A DNA stretch of 64,000 bases from Siphonodentalium dalli (GCA_032622095.1 CP136067.1:135287990-135351989), one strand, 5' to 3'. Positions 34,762 through 47,462 are shown, counted from the stretch's first letter. Program-made: numbers and translations. Notes: generated by a model not told the origin, from the letters alone.

Positions 34762-37385
34762 CTGAAACAACTTGTGTGTTGCTTAAAAGTTTCATGTAAT
34801 ACACTTCTGGCAATTCATGTCAGATTAAGATTTGTCGAGAAATTGGTAGCTTTAAAACCATCATCACAAATTGCTCTGGAAAAATGGTTGTTGGTGATTC
34901 TCTGCATTTTTCCGGAATAATCCATAAGGCCATTAATTACCATTAATTTGAGGGTATTTTATGTGCAAAGACTTTAGATATCGTGTCTGTGCGGTTGGTG
35001 TTTCATATTTCCAAAAGCGAAAATTAGAGTTTGAAAGCAAAAACCCGACTACGGTTAAATTTATAGTTGATTACTTTAGTTTTGGGCGGTATTTCGGTAT
35101 ACCGATTATAATAGGTAAGATTTTCAATATCATTACCTAGACCCCCGAAGCCACAACATATAGTTTTTGCAGCTGGCTCAACTAATTTCGTGGGTGGTTA
35201 GCAATCACGGCGTTCGTGGCTGACGAAATATGGCGGCTCAGCCGGCTGAGACGTTATCATTCAGTGTATTTTCGTGTCCGAAATTGTCCTATTAATCCCC
35301 AGTTATAGACCCCAAGTCCTTCGTTTATTTTTGCCATTATGGAAAATCCCGGCCAACACCAAAAAGAATACGTGCATGTGGTCTGGAAATATACGGGTTC
35401 ACCACAAATGCTTAAAAAACTGCAAGAATGTACTATGTAGATTCCCACCTAATCGGTAGGCCTATAAGTCACATTGGGACTTCTTTCGACTTCAGACTGC
35501 TATCATCACTGACATCTTACGATATATGCATGCATCATTGAAGGATGAATCCTTATATATTATTTCAAACTATTTTCTATTCTATTTGGAATAAAACATT
35601 GTTTTGTGCATGAATCGTTTGTATCTGTCTCCTTTGTGAAGAAACTTGTATCCTACGGCCCGCGGTGTCCCCGATAACGGAGACAACCGTCGCATTAGAT
35701 TGTGTATTAATCCATCATGAGTGCTACGCAGGGGAGCTTGACCCAGAATTGCTTTTGCGTTAGGTCGCTTACAACAATGATTTTCGTGACAGGGAATAAA
35801 ATGAATATTTATCGCGGAATCGGGTCTCAAAAGTCATGTAAATAATGTAATCTCGAGCTGGGAACTTCACGTACCGATGAATAAATCATTAAGCAACAGG
35901 TATTAACAAAGAAATACATTCCCCGCGTTATTTTTCGACTTTATAAGGTTCTCTGTCAAAACTTTAAAAAAGTTCCCGTGTTTTGTACTGGTGGAATATG
36001 ATCTCTACGGGCGTCAGCTGGAGTAGAGATTCATGGCATGATCTAAGTACAGTTGTGCTTGATATATAACGCATGCACATGGTTCAGCCATTTTTAAATT
36101 TTCATGTGGCTGACGTTAGGATAATATGGCTGGTGGCGGCTTGTGGCCAATATGGCTGGCGGCGTGCGATGGCGGCTTCGGGCTCTATCATTACCATTAC
36201 CGTCATTTTTTTTCCATAATCGGTAAACTTTGAAGACGGTATTATGGTGGTTACAGGTCATACAGGCCTGTTACCTGGTACATTGTGGTTTACATTTATC
36301 AGAATACAAAGAAACCGGGGACAAAATCCAGCCCACTATTATATTGCAAGTTATGATTGCATAATTCTGTGCTATCTGTAAACCACTGAATGTGTGGGAC
36401 GTACAGCTCATTATTTCCCGGGGTGTTATTGAGTGGGAATGATTGATCACGTTCATAAACATGGATTTATATGTATGATTTATAATAATTCACCCGGGCA
36501 GTGAATAATAGTTTTATAAGTTAAATACTTCGAAAGTAATACACCTTATTTCTGGCATATATTAAAAGCATTATACTTATTCATACGCGGCGGAACATTC
36601 CAATATCCAACTTAACAGCACATGCAGGGGTTATTTCAAAGCTCTTGGATGTATAGCTGAATGATGCTTCCATAACTCGGAATTATTACCTGTATTTGAG
36701 ACCAGTGTACCTTGTCATCAATCCATGCATGATGCATGCAGACAAATGATACATAGCCACTGTTTGTTAATCCATAATTGTATCAAACGGAGCGTTGGTG
36801 GTGTGTGTTTCCTTATTTATTGTAAGCTGTGTAGCTATTCGATTTCCTCCAAAAACAGTTGACTTGTGTACAAAATGATCTCTACTCAACGGGGTTTGAA
36901 GGGATTACCGGTAATTGAAATAATCAGTAATACGATATACCGCAGTATGGTTTTAGGATTACCACAGTATTTTTGTGCTTAAATACTGCCCAGCACTAGA
37001 TTACTTCAGCAAACCATTAACAGTTCCTGTCTCTTTTATTGACTGTGCCATGGTTGTGATTCCATCAACGGAACCAACAGTTGTTTCTATTCCCAACAGA
37101 CTATTATCAACATAGAACTTTTCATTGCAAAGATTCCGCGTGCACCTATACTTTCTGGAAGAGTGACAGACACTGATTAAGGTTATCGAGAAATAATCTG
37201 GCTAATTAAGTAACAACCAATTATTTTACAGTATTTCGTAACAACCAATTATTTTACAGTATTTTGTGAATTGACAACAATTATTTTTATATACCGGTAA
37301 ATTCTTTGTATTATTTTTATATTTATATTTTATATTTACATAAATTATTTTTGTTTTTATATAAGTTCTTTGTATTCTTTTACAG
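34762..37385. other. Gene-poor stretch, possible short open frames only
   Basis: 35230-35295 begins ATGGCGGCTCAGCCGGCTGA and codes 21 residues (MAAQPAETLSFSVFSCPKLSY) before TAA; a 14-bp palindrome CTCAGCCGGCTGAG lies within it. A minus frame at 35582-35830 is moderately protein-like but has no splice evidence. 35885-36045 matches a repeat at 7085-7200. A GGCGGTATT/ACCGCAGTATT-type degraded inverted repeat occurs at 35085-35120 and 36905-36995. GGCTGGTGGCGGC-like triplets cluster at 36125-36185. A direct duplication CAACCAATTATTTTACAGTA occurs at 37216 and 37242. Confidence 0.35.
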
Positions 37386-37463
37386 ATGAGCAGCATGTGT
37401 TATCATACCAATGATAACAGTGGGATAATCCAAAGAATTGAGGCTCCAGAATATAATTGCTGA
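37386..37463 (+). CDS. Possible short terminal exon, unrecognised
   Basis: A strong acceptor-like site TTGTATTCTTTTACAG ends at 37385 and is followed by ATGAGCAGCATGTGTTATCA. The frame codes 25 residues beginning MSSMCYHTNDNSGIIQRIEA and ends with TGA at 37461-37463. The peptide looks soluble and non-repetitive. It could be the last exon of a plus-strand gene (phase 0). Two similar ..TTTTACAG sites occur upstream at about 37229 and 37255 as part of a short direct duplication, so the splice site may be a repeat by-product. No family is recognised. Confidence 0.2.
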   Translation: MSSMCYHTNDNSGIIQRIEAPEYNC

Positions 37464-39050
37464 GGTGATTGAGTGGGAACAGAACATTTTGCTCAAACTT
37501 TCTTTCAAAAGTTTATATCCAAATCACTAGGAACACACAATGTCATTCTGATTATCTGAGATATGGATTATATGTTATAATATAGTGAATCTCATTGGCT
37601 GAATTAGCCCAAGTTTCTTTGACATAAACCAGCTCGTGCTATCGGTAGAGGAAAAATTTATCACATTATTCTTTTATAGCAGACTATAGTCACAGATTTA
37701 CATGAAATATAATCAACTTTATCCTACATATCAGCATGGAATGATGTATTATAATCAAACCTTTGTTAAAATAGGTGTAGAATATGTCATGAAATTAGAG
37801 GTAACCATGAATTATATCATGATTTGTTATCGATTTCAAAAAGATCCAACTTCATCCCAAATCTTTTCGGCAACATTCAGATTTTCAAGAACAACAGTTT
37901 TGACTGTGAAAGATGGAAACTCACCCAAACAACGAACATGTGAACGCAAGCAAATACTACTTTTATTCCAATATTATATTACTGATAAAAGGTTATTAAA
38001 TGGCAAGTGATGTCATTACTGAATGAAATCGAATGAAATCGACGTGTGTACTTGTCTGTAAACAGCCTACTTTTCCATCAGTGTATATTCGAAATTTCGA
38101 GTTGGCAATTTCGACTTAAATTCGAATCGAATTTGACTTTCGTATTTAATCTCGAATATTCGCAGGACCCTAGTTTCGTCCTTTCATTTTTACCAAAGTT
38201 ACAGCCCTTGTTTAACTTGAGAATTTCTGAATTTTGTCTCTGTATGAACATTTCAGCTTGTACCTTGGGCATGGAATATCAGATTTGGTTGTGCTTGCTT
38301 TGTTGTATTGATAACCCACTTTAAGGGGAAAGGATACCCACTTCTTAGATTTAGACAATAAAAAAAAAATTCCATCCATTGACCACTCTCTAAACTGAGC
38401 ATTGGGGGCATATGACATGCTTGGCGTACGTTGCACTTGTTTTACAGTAATTGGTTGTTTTAGGTGACCAGGTCAACAAAGTCTGCTATAAAATAGTATA
38501 TGGACTGGGCATGAACTGAACCAGTATTGTTCCAACTGGTTACCCATTTCACTAGCTGGTTTTGTCCAAGGAAATTTGGACTTGGGTACAATCATTGTTG
38601 CTTGTTTATCGGAATATAAATCATTCTGAACTGAGAAGTAACTGCATGTTTACAATTGTGCGTAGTTCAAATGTTTCGTTGTATGAAATGGTCTTTAAAG
38701 ACATATTGTGGACTTATTTCATTGAATACAATCAATCAGTTAGTATCCAAACACTATTGGAAGTTTCAGCCTTGTTATTTAGCATAGGCTATCAGCTGAG
38801 CCAAGGCAAATTATTTGGCAAAAAGAAATTCCGTAGGCTATTTTGTAGCTGAGGCAAATTTCAGAGCCAGCCGAAGTTTTTTTTGCGCAAAATTATAATC
38901 GACTACCAGTACTAATAAGTTCCAACAGTAAACTGAAGTTATAGAGCACAACAGCGCATACAACTATATGGATCTTAGGTTTTTAGCGGAGGAAATTTTT
39001 TCGGCCTGGTCAATTTCTTAGCCTTGGCTAATTATTGCTAATTATCAGGG
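37464..39050. other. Gene-free stretch, no supported feature
   Basis: Frames of about 100 codons exist on the plus strand at 37702-38010, 38046-38324 and 38562-38852 and on the minus strand at 38212-38436. None has a recognisable motif, and codon composition is that of AT-rich DNA. A short TTCGAAATTTCGA/ATTCGAATCGAATTT cluster lies at 38086-38135. Confidence 0.3.
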
Positions 39051-40333
39051 CTGAAGGGTGTCAGACCGGTTTTCCGAAGACCTATTACTACGAAGGCCCA
39101 CAACTCCGAAGACCCGATTCTCCGACGGCCCACAACTCCGAAGACCCGATTCTCCGACGGCCCACAACTCCGAAGACCCGATTCTCCGACGGCCCATAAC
39201 TCCGAAGATCCGATTCTCCGAAAGCCCATAACTCCGAAGGGCCGATTCTCCGAAGACCTATAACTCCGAAGACCTATAACTCCGAAGGGCCGATTCTCCG
39301 ACGGCCCATAACTCCGAAGGTCCGATTCTCCGAAGGTCCGATTCTCCGAAGATTTTGTTTTATCGGGGTATTATCGTTTACTAAATAGTGTACAGTCCAG
39401 TGGCGAAGCCAAGGGGTCCCAAAATTCCCACTGCCCCCATTAAACCTCTACTTGCTATTTCAGACAATATGGGCCCCTACCAAAACATGTCCAATGTCAT
39501 GTAAACGCCCGGAAATCGTTCATGGGGCATCAAAATATTCAAACTTTTCCTACTGCCCCCACCTAAATGGGAATCCTGGCCCGCCACTGACTATACACCA
39601 GATACTATAACGTTACGTTGGCCCATGAGATGCCAAAGTAAAATGTACATGGGTGAACGGGGAAGAACTTGTCGCCCCTGTGCATGTTAGGCTACTCTGA
39701 CATTCTTGCAGCGTTTCGTTATAATATACCCGGTGCACACCAGTGGTGGAGCCAGGGTTCCCATTTAGGGGTGCACATTAATTAGCATATGTGGGGGATA
39801 TGTGGGGGATATATCATGCATATGATATGCCGAAAGCATATCACGAAGGCCTGATTTGGGGAGCGCATACATGGGAGGGGTCGCCCCCAATCGTTGGTCC
39901 GGGGGCTCCCCTGGGCAGGAACACTGTGAATATTTGAATGCCTAGGAGGGATTTCCTGACGTTTACATGACATTTGACATGTTTTTTGGGGGCGGTCTTC
40001 CCTAGGGCCCCATTGACCCCGCCACTGGACTGTACACTATTTAATAAGCGATAAAACATGATCTTCGGAGAATCGGACCTTCGGAGAATCGGACCTTCGG
40101 AGAATCGGCCCTTCGGAGTTATAGACCTTCGGAGTTATGGGCGTTCTGAGTTATAGGCCTTCGGAGTTATGGGCTTTCGGAGTTATGGGTCTTCGGAGTT
40201 ATGGGATTTCGGAGAATCGGGACTTCGGAGTTATGGGCTTTCGGAGAATCGGGGCGTCGGAGAATCTGACCTTCGGAGAATCGGACCTTCGGAGTTATGG
40301 GTCTTCGGAAAAACGCTACGTAACCGGCTGAAG
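39050..40333. mobile_element. Palindromic element with minisatellite arms, about 1.28 kb
   Basis: The left arm (39077-39355) is a tandem array of TCCGAAGACCCGATTC and TCCGAAGGCCCATAAC words; the right arm (40060-40315) is the same array inverted (GGAGAATCGGACCTTC, GGAGTTATGGGC). Outside the arrays, GGGCTGAAGG...CCGGTTTTCCGAAG on the left mirrors CTTCGGAAAAACG...CCGGCTGAAG on the right. Inside them, TTTTGTTTTATCGG...TAAATAGTGTACAGTCCAGT mirrors ACTGGACTGTACACTATTTA...CGATAAAACATG. The whole block is one long interrupted palindrome. Frames at 39038-39229 (minus) and 40137-40331 (plus) translate the same minisatellite and are not genes. Confidence 0.85.
39398..40027. mobile_element. Two short hAT-like ends units in the palindrome centre
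   Basis: Unit 1 (39398-39589) starts CAGTGGCGAAGCCAAGG and ends CCTGGCCCGCCACTG. Unit 2 (39741-40027) starts CAGTGGTGGAGCCAGGG and ends CCCCGCCACTG. CAGTGGCGGAGCCAGG-type termini are common in hAT-superfamily and similar DNA transposons (established in general terms). The flanks are mirrored (GTGTACAGTC left, GACTGTACAC right), which reflects the palindrome, so no independent target duplication can be assigned. No transposase is present. Confidence 0.5.
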
Positions 40334-42750
40334 ATTGGGTAGCAATTAACTCAGATTGTCAAAAATTGCAACCACATCAGCTGTACTATTACAAAGGACA
40401 CAACGGTTGAACTACATATAAATGAAAATATTTATTACTTTACTCAGGACGTTGAATGGTTGCACCAATAATTTTTACTGCATTTAATTGTATTGCAAAA
40501 GTGATTCTCTTTCAACCTATTTGGGGTATCAAATTTATGAAAATAACTTATTTTAGTTGTTATAACCTCAGTGGAGTGTTTCAAGTTCAATCTAGGGTTT
40601 GGTCACACCTTTTCTGATGCAGTTGTGCCCCTTTTTGACTGATTATTTTGTTGTCTAGATGAAAACTTGAATAAAATTTGTCAAAATTCCGTAGAATTTG
40701 AATTTGCTAATTAAGTGTCATCATAGACAGTTGGAAGTAAAGTTTGATCCATTGATTGATGCCATTATTTAATTTTTTCGCTACCATAAAAAAAGTGCCG
40801 CCTTTTTCGGCCTTTCATTTAAATTTGTGGCATTTTTTGTGCTCTGTGATAAGTCAGCATGCCAACTCAAAAAAAAAACCATCCAACTTTACCATAGCAC
40901 ACCTGATTTACATCTTGTTTCAATTTTGATGGGCCTAAGTTTCATCAGACTATTAAGAATTCAATCCCAATATGCCTTCAATTTTATCATCTTTCTGCAT
41001 CATGAAATTGTGACCAATATTGTTTAAATTATCATTGTAAAAATTTAAATTGAATATTGCTCACATTATGCGGACAACCTATAACTGTTGTAATATATTG
41101 ATCATAACTCAGTCAAAAGTCACCGGACCTTGACCAAATTTTAACATGACCCGTGTCATCTTAAATGCGAACGTTATATTAAATAACAAGAACTTCTGTT
41201 CAATACTTCTCAAATTATCATCTGTACAACCCAAAAGTGTGTTTAAAAATTGAGCATAACTCAGTCATAATCAGTGGACCATGACCAGTTTGAACTTGAT
41301 CAGCTAGTTCTCGATTGTCAACTACATACTTAATTTTCATGGAATTCTCAGTAACATTATCCTCTGAATAATTGTCGGTGGACAACTATGTTTGGATTTG
41401 TTTTGATGAAATATACAGTTCAAATTGGAATCAAGGTTAGGACCAATGATTTCTGCTAGTATTTGATTTTCTTGTATTGAGTGTCAAATTTGATGTTTTT
41501 AGACCAAGTACTGATATTTCCCTACAATCAGTCAAATATTGGGACTGAAAACAAAAGTAGCTATCAGTCGTTTGGAAATTTCCAACCAGTGTTGTTGGGT
41601 TCGGAAATTTCCAACAGTTGGATAGTTTTAGATACCAGTTGGAAAAATCTAACAGCAGGAGGAGGTGCAAATGAAATTGCTCCAAAAGTTAGATCTGCTT
41701 CCAGCATGGAGTGTAGTTGGACATTCCAAGTTTCCCCCCTCAATTGTTTATTCACAAAAAAAAATTACATGTGTATAATCTAATTTGGACCCAACTCACT
41801 GGCATGCCTTTTTGAATTTCAAATTTCGGCAGTAGTAGATGTTTTATATTCACACAATAATTAAATTACAGCAAAGCATCGATAATGATTCAAAAGTCTG
41901 GTGAAATTATTGTGAGGGAGTGGCATAACCAGGACTGGCTGTCTTCCTGTCACCCCCCGGTGTCAAAATAATAAATAAATTACAGTTATTATTAGGTAAC
42001 TGAGCACATGGGAATATAAGTACATGTATCATTAAAAGTACAGTTTTGAAATTCTGAGTGAATTCAAAGTTAGTATTACATTACAACTCTTGTCCCAAGT
42101 TTTCTAACTGTTGGAGATTTCCAAATTAACACCCCTCTAATGTTGGAAAATTTTTCAAAAGATGGTCATTTCAGATAAAAAGGCATAAATTTCACAATAG
42201 TTAAAAGTTAATCAAAGTCACGGACGGGTGATAGTAATTGATAATATGGTATTCAAATAAGGTTTCAAATAAGGTTTCTGACTGTAGATACTAATTGGCC
42301 CACTTCAGACATTCAAATTTGATTTACCCCTACAAAATACATAAAATGTGTAATGTATCAAATTACATGTGTAAGACTGCAATGTAAAAACAATTCTCTG
42401 GAAAAGAGTATTTTGATTCGGAGTGAGACCGCGAGCTGCCCCATAAAGAAAAATTACAATAATTGTTCTCGAAGGGTTGCTTGTGGTTCATATGTACCAC
42501 ACAGTCATGTGTTAAAGTTTTGTTTGTTTCTTCTATTCACTATATGTATCTATAATTATTTCATATTGATTATTATAATATTATGTTCCAATAATACATG
42601 TATAGTTGATACTTAATATATTTATCAGAATAAAGAAAGTGTGAAAAACTTGTCTTTCATTAATGAAACATTTTGTCTCTCCTTGGGGTTTGGAAGGTAG
42701 GAACATGGTATGTTCCATTTTAAAAGTAATATAGATTTTCTCTGAAAACC
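40334..42750. other. Gene-free stretch with two dispersed-repeat families
   Basis: 41100-41400 holds two or three loose copies of a unit with ATAACTCAGTCAAAAGTCAC, CCGGACCTTGACCAAATTTT and TCATCTGTACAACC, related to 45000-45165 on the other strand. 41560-41660 and 42100-42160 hold the TTGGAAATTTCCAACAGT repeat also seen at 8710-8900. Overlapping plus and minus frames at 41437-41783 run through that repeat. No exon is supported. Confidence 0.4.
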
Positions 42751-42753
42751 AAA

Positions 42754-43241
42754 TTAAAGGTACTCAATCCGATAAAGCTCCTCTCAATTACTATTTCAAT
42801 GGCTTCGAGGGTCAAAAATATTTGATTCGAGTCGAGAAAGTCACCCATCAAAGCTCAGATTTGTTAGATATCGATTTTAGAAATCTATTATTTTTCATTA
42901 TCGGGAATACTTTCTGGCTCAGATCTCAGTCAAAATTGCGTTATTATTACCACTTGATTTTAGAGTTATCCATCCTTGTCTGTTTGAATAGAGTTTTGGT
43001 GTACAAATCTCGAGCAGGAAACGAAATTGACGGCAATTATTAGTACTCATCTCGAGAACATAAGAATTTTCAAAAATCAATATCTAATAACTCTGAGCTT
43101 TGTTTGATTGGTTCCTCGACTCGAATCAAATATTTTTTACCACCAAAGCCAAAGAAATAGTAATATAGGACCCTCTGATCGGATTGTTGTTGTTGGAATC
43201 TGTTGAGATGGGGACCCTCTGGTCGGATTGAGTACCTTTTA
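42754..43241. mobile_element. MITE family M1, full-length copy, about 488 bp
   Basis: It begins at TTAA (42754-42757) with AGGTACTCAATCCGATAAAG and ends CGGATTGAGTACCTTTTAGG. The left target is intact TTAA while the right reads TTTA, a likely single change. It matches the 16857-17343 copy along its whole length, including CTTTCTGG, TACCACTTGATT, ATTAGTACTCATCTCGAG and GGATTGTTGTTGTTGGAATC. The longest minus-strand frame in the window (43070-43471, 133 codons) owes its C-terminal half to this MITE. Confidence 0.85.
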
Positions 43242-44540
43242 GGTGGTACAGAATTAGATATAATTTCATCATTGATGGTCATGGCAATTTGTTCAGGAAA
43301 CTTAAATCTTACTAAATTTAAGATACATATACAAAATTTAGGTTTATTCAGCAACCTGGGACCCTTATCTACATGTGATGCAAGTTTTGGTTTATTTTGC
43401 ATGAAAATGTATACTGCGTTGACTTTGCATCTGTCAGTCTGTTTGTCCATCCAGGTATATATCATGGTCACGGGTTATCAGATCTGAATGAAATTTGGAA
43501 TGGAGGTTTACTGGGGTCATGAATATATATAGCCCGCCTGTGAGGATATCTTAGCTATGGGTTATCGAATCTGAATGTAATTTGACTTCATGACTTATTT
43601 CCCTAGAGTACCAAATGAAGTCTATATCTTCCATTCTAGAGTGATGTTTCTTTGTTATTTAAAATTTAGCATTTTCCGTTTGAAGGATATCCTCCTGTTT
43701 ATTTAAATTTGGTTTGCTGTTCTGACCATCTTTCAATTTGGCACCATGGGGATATTCCAGCACCCAAGGTGCGACTTATTGTTTATGATACAATCAAATC
43801 AGTAGTAGATTAAGCCTTTCAAATTTTCAACTGAGGAACAGATACTTCTATGAATAGACTGTGATATTTGAATGAGAGGCCGATAACGATCAGCAGATGT
43901 TAACCCATCCCTTGGCGATAGTAAATTACTATGATCGGAATCATAAATGAGAGTTTTTATGTTGAATTGTCGAGTATATTGTTATATACTATTATAGACA
44001 AATGTACACAAATTATTGGAATTTATGGGTCACTCGCATTTATATAAGAGAATGCACTGGTACAGGATCTGTAATGCTGCACCACCACAGCCTTGGGTTA
44101 AATGTGAAGACGGTGACCTGGATATGGAATACTTGGGTTAAGAGAGTCCAATTTAAGTTTACACTCATGATGTATCATATTCTACCAAAAACACCCATCA
44201 AGATAAAGACACCTCGCTGCTGACCCATTAATATCAATTATATAGCAGAGCTGTCGACAAATCACAGGCAATGTTTATATTGAAGGCTGGCATCTCTATT
44301 AAACCAATAACATTTATACTGACATCAGGCCATCTGTAGAGTGATATACTCAGCTGTGCAATGCAGCACATATGTTCTAGTCTACTGTTAATATCATGTG
44401 ATGTGTATTGTTGAAACTTTTTTTTAAATTAGATACCATAGCTTTCTTTATCTGCACATTGGCATAAGAGACATCAGAAAATAATATAGCCTTATCAATA
44501 GCTAAGTAGTCCAAAGGCATGGGATGGAATTGGTGAATGG
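43242..44540. other. Gene-free stretch with dispersed-repeat and hairpin-MITE fragments
   Basis: 43370-43560 is related to 31650-31830 (GTCAGTCTGTTTGTCCATCC, then GGTTATCAGATCTGAATGAA). 44030-44110 carries a hairpin-MITE half (CTCGCATTTATATAAGAGAA, TGCACTGGTACAGG) followed by TAATGCTGCACC and GGGTTAA, the flank also seen near 24990. No exon is supported. Confidence 0.4.
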
Positions 44541-44543
44541 GGT

Positions 44544-44758
44544 TTAACCCTTTCAGTGCCAAGTCCGATTTTTGTATCAACCCATATTTCCTTGATCATT
44601 TTTCAAATTTATTAATTATAATAATGTAATACATTGATGGAAAGAGCTCTTAGAGCTTTTACCATCAATGTATCACATTATTATAATCATCAAATTTGAA
44701 AAATGATCAAGGAAATATGTGTTGATGCAAAAATCGGACTTGGCACTGAAAGGGTTAA
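44544..44758. mobile_element. Foldback MITE, 215 bp, TTAA target
   Basis: TTAA (44544-44547) is followed by CCCTTTCAGTGCCAAGTCCG, and the right end is CGGACTTGGCACTGAAAGGG followed by TTAA (44755-44758). The arms stay complementary inwards through ATTTTTGTATCAACCCATAT, TTCCTTGATCATTTTTCAAA and CATTGATGG up to a small loop near 44645 (AGAGCTCTTAGAGCT). The whole element is thus a single hairpin of about 100-bp arms. TTAA plus CCCTTT termini are typical of piggyBac-superfamily elements (established); the MITE assignment follows from this. Confidence 0.9.
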
Positions 44759-47462
44759 AGTCGCTCCAAACAAATTTACCAGTACATAACACAATAATTT
44801 GGACCGATTTAAACCAAATTTGGTGTGGTGACTCGGGGTCCCCTTGGCAGAGTTATAATGGTGTTAGTTTTTCAAATTTTGTTAACTTTAAACAAAAAAT
44901 ATTTTATTATATTTTGTTTTATATTTATATATATATATTTTTTTTTTAATTAAGCAAGGAACTCAATCTAATTTTTTTTTAAGAGTGAATATATTTTTCG
45001 AAAAAGGGCCATAACTCAGTTTAAAACAGTCGGATCAAACTCATATTCGAACTCGATCTGTATTTTGGGCTGAGACACTCACAAATTTGGTTGCGATCAG
45101 ATAGAAAATGTTTCAGTTATCGCATTATGCGTAAATTGTCTATGGACAGACGGACGGACGACGAGTGGTCAATTTGGACGTTGACACTATGTTTACCTAT
45201 GGTCAAATTAGTCACATCATCTCCAACTTCATTGTCCAGGTATTTTGGATCAAGGCTGTTGTTATTCTCCATATGCAAGATCAATGCATAATTGCATATC
45301 AACCCAAATATTCATATTTACAATTGCCGATTAGTGCATCACTTAAGAATAAGAATTAATATACATGTATGAAAGTAATGATGAGATATACTAAGTTGTG
45401 AGAAATTTCTAAACATAGTTTTGGTGGTCAAATTTTGAGATGAACATAAAATAAAATATCGATTAGAGAGCTATCATGCTGAATATCATTGTAGATCGAC
45501 TGATGTGTTGTGAAATCCCGTCCAAATTGAGGTCCACATTGAGGTAAAAATTGAGGTACAAGGTACAAATTGAGGTAGGGCCTACAAGGTACAAATTGAG
45601 GTACAAGAGGTGTTTCAAACCTGACCATATAAAAAAAAAATTACAAGCCAGTTCAAGATTGAAAATAATATATACATCCTTGAAATTTTGTTGCCAAGAA
45701 TGTATATTTTATTTTTCAAGTAAGTTTATTTTATTTTTCACAAAAATGTCAGTGCATTTCGACCATCTACTTACTACCAAAAGTTTACCGTGTGTTGGCC
45801 TACGATGATTACAGCACATTGGATTTAGTAGCTATGGATAGTACTGTAGTCTTTACCCGTATCTCGCAATGTTTAGTGAACAAATTATGCCACTAACACA
45901 TGGGAGTTGAATAATTGCATAGCACGAACGGCAGCTGATAGAAATTTCCAAGTGAAAATATTTTTAAGTTTATACCGGCGGTGCCATTTCGGTGCATGAC
46001 CGGGGTGCAACTACGCAATGCCAGATCAACACAGTCCTGAGATCCGGCAACTTTTCGTGTTAAGGTTCAGCAGTGGATTGGTGCCCCACTGCTTATTGAG
46101 TTAGGTTATCTACTGAACCGAACCTACATGTATCAGGCTACATGGACAGAAGACCGGCCGGGTTACGGGCCAAAATATTGGATCTACAATAGCGTATGTA
46201 TAGGCCTACCCGATCGATATGTTAGTTACCGGTACTGTTATTTATAAGTATAGGCCTACGTGTACACATGGTATTTTTGACATAATTCTGCAAAATTAAT
46301 GGATAGCTAGGAATACTCTTCTGAGCTAGATACAACCGCTATATTGCTCTAAATGAACATGAAATTATCTTAGGCTATACAGGGTAACATTTCTGGAGGG
46401 TTTCTCCTCATACGTAATTTAATCCCCGCGCGTGTACACGCGCGGTAGATATATATAACGTGTGGGTCAGTTTGGGTATGCATATATCTATTTTTCAGTA
46501 TAGTTGCCTAACTTACTGCTACATATTGATCTTTATCACATAGTTTGGGTTCACCATTTCGAAATTACTCAGCTTCGAATAAATTGCATGATTTTGTACA
46601 CCACGTTAATTCGCTGTCTGATTCGATCTGTCTCATATTGCATATTAATTGCAAGGTATAATATATAACGATGTGTATACACATAGCAACATGTTACACT
46701 AAAACTAACTCACATCATTCAGAAACACGACTTATCAAGAGAATGTACGGATGCCTAGATAATTTACTTAACTTTGAGCGATATATAGGACTAAAAATAA
46801 AAACCCGTGTGCTTGTGTGCAACGTTGAGACAATGGACTCTTTTCAAAGGGTTCATAGTGGACATAATTGCCTTTATCTTATAATGAAACTGTTTCATAA
46901 TTAAAATGAATTTATTATGAATGTGTTTTACTAAGAACATCATGATGACATGTTGCAATATTATTTTACAGAGAAAGAATCACTTTATATTTATGAAAAA
47001 CCAGGAAGTAAATGTTCATTTTGGGAACTCGTGAGTGTAAAACGTCATTGTTTACTGCGTACATATAATATGAAGTTTTGGTAAAACAAATTCAAGGTTA
47101 ACACGAAGATTCGGAAAGACACTGAGAGTGAGAATAACGCATCGCTTTAGACTTGAATTGTAAGTATAACATACGTTATAGAACTTAGATTCTCACAAAC
47201 TATTCAACTATTCTTTTGGTGACTAGTGTCATAGTGATTACTTTTCACCTTTGCTCAAAATTTATACTTGAAGTTACACAATTTCGTGGTATCTGTTAAC
47301 TTGCAATGGTACAGAGTCATAGTCATTATTGGGCGTATTCGAATCTTTATTCGTCTATGATCGTGAACGACATGTTATCAAGATCATATAAATATAGCAC
47401 AATCGGTCCAAGATGTTGTCATCATTGTTGATAAATTAAAGGCTATAGTACTAGTAATACTA
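44759..47462. other. Gene-free stretch with a minisatellite and a GC palindrome
   Basis: 44990-45165 is a dispersed repeat ending GGACAGACGGACGGACGACG, in inverse orientation to related blocks at 41100 and 52890. 45528-45615 is a small tandem array of GAGGTACAAGGTACAAATT. CCGCGCGTGTACACGCGCGG at 46426-46445 is a perfect 20-bp palindrome just before TAGATATATATAAC. A donor-like AATTGTAAGTA occurs at 47157. Frames such as 46671-46904 are unrecognised. The 46000-46200 part is relatively GC-rich but has no supported exon. Confidence 0.35.

Noticed and set aside
36950-37110. Open stretch without ATG reading LDYFSKPLTVPVSFIDCAMV
   Set aside because: The acceptor-like sequence before it overlaps a degraded ACCGCAGTATT repeat, and there is no second splice site; not strong enough to call.
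39038-40331. Repeat-protein-like frames (FGVMGFRRIGSSELWAFG-like)
   Set aside because: Both are the TCCGAAG minisatellite read from each arm; no start context or splice sites.
43070-43471. Longest minus-strand open frame (133 codons)
   Set aside because: Its C-terminal half is the inverted right part of MITE M1 and reads the same peptide as other M1 copies; there is no domain and no splice signal.
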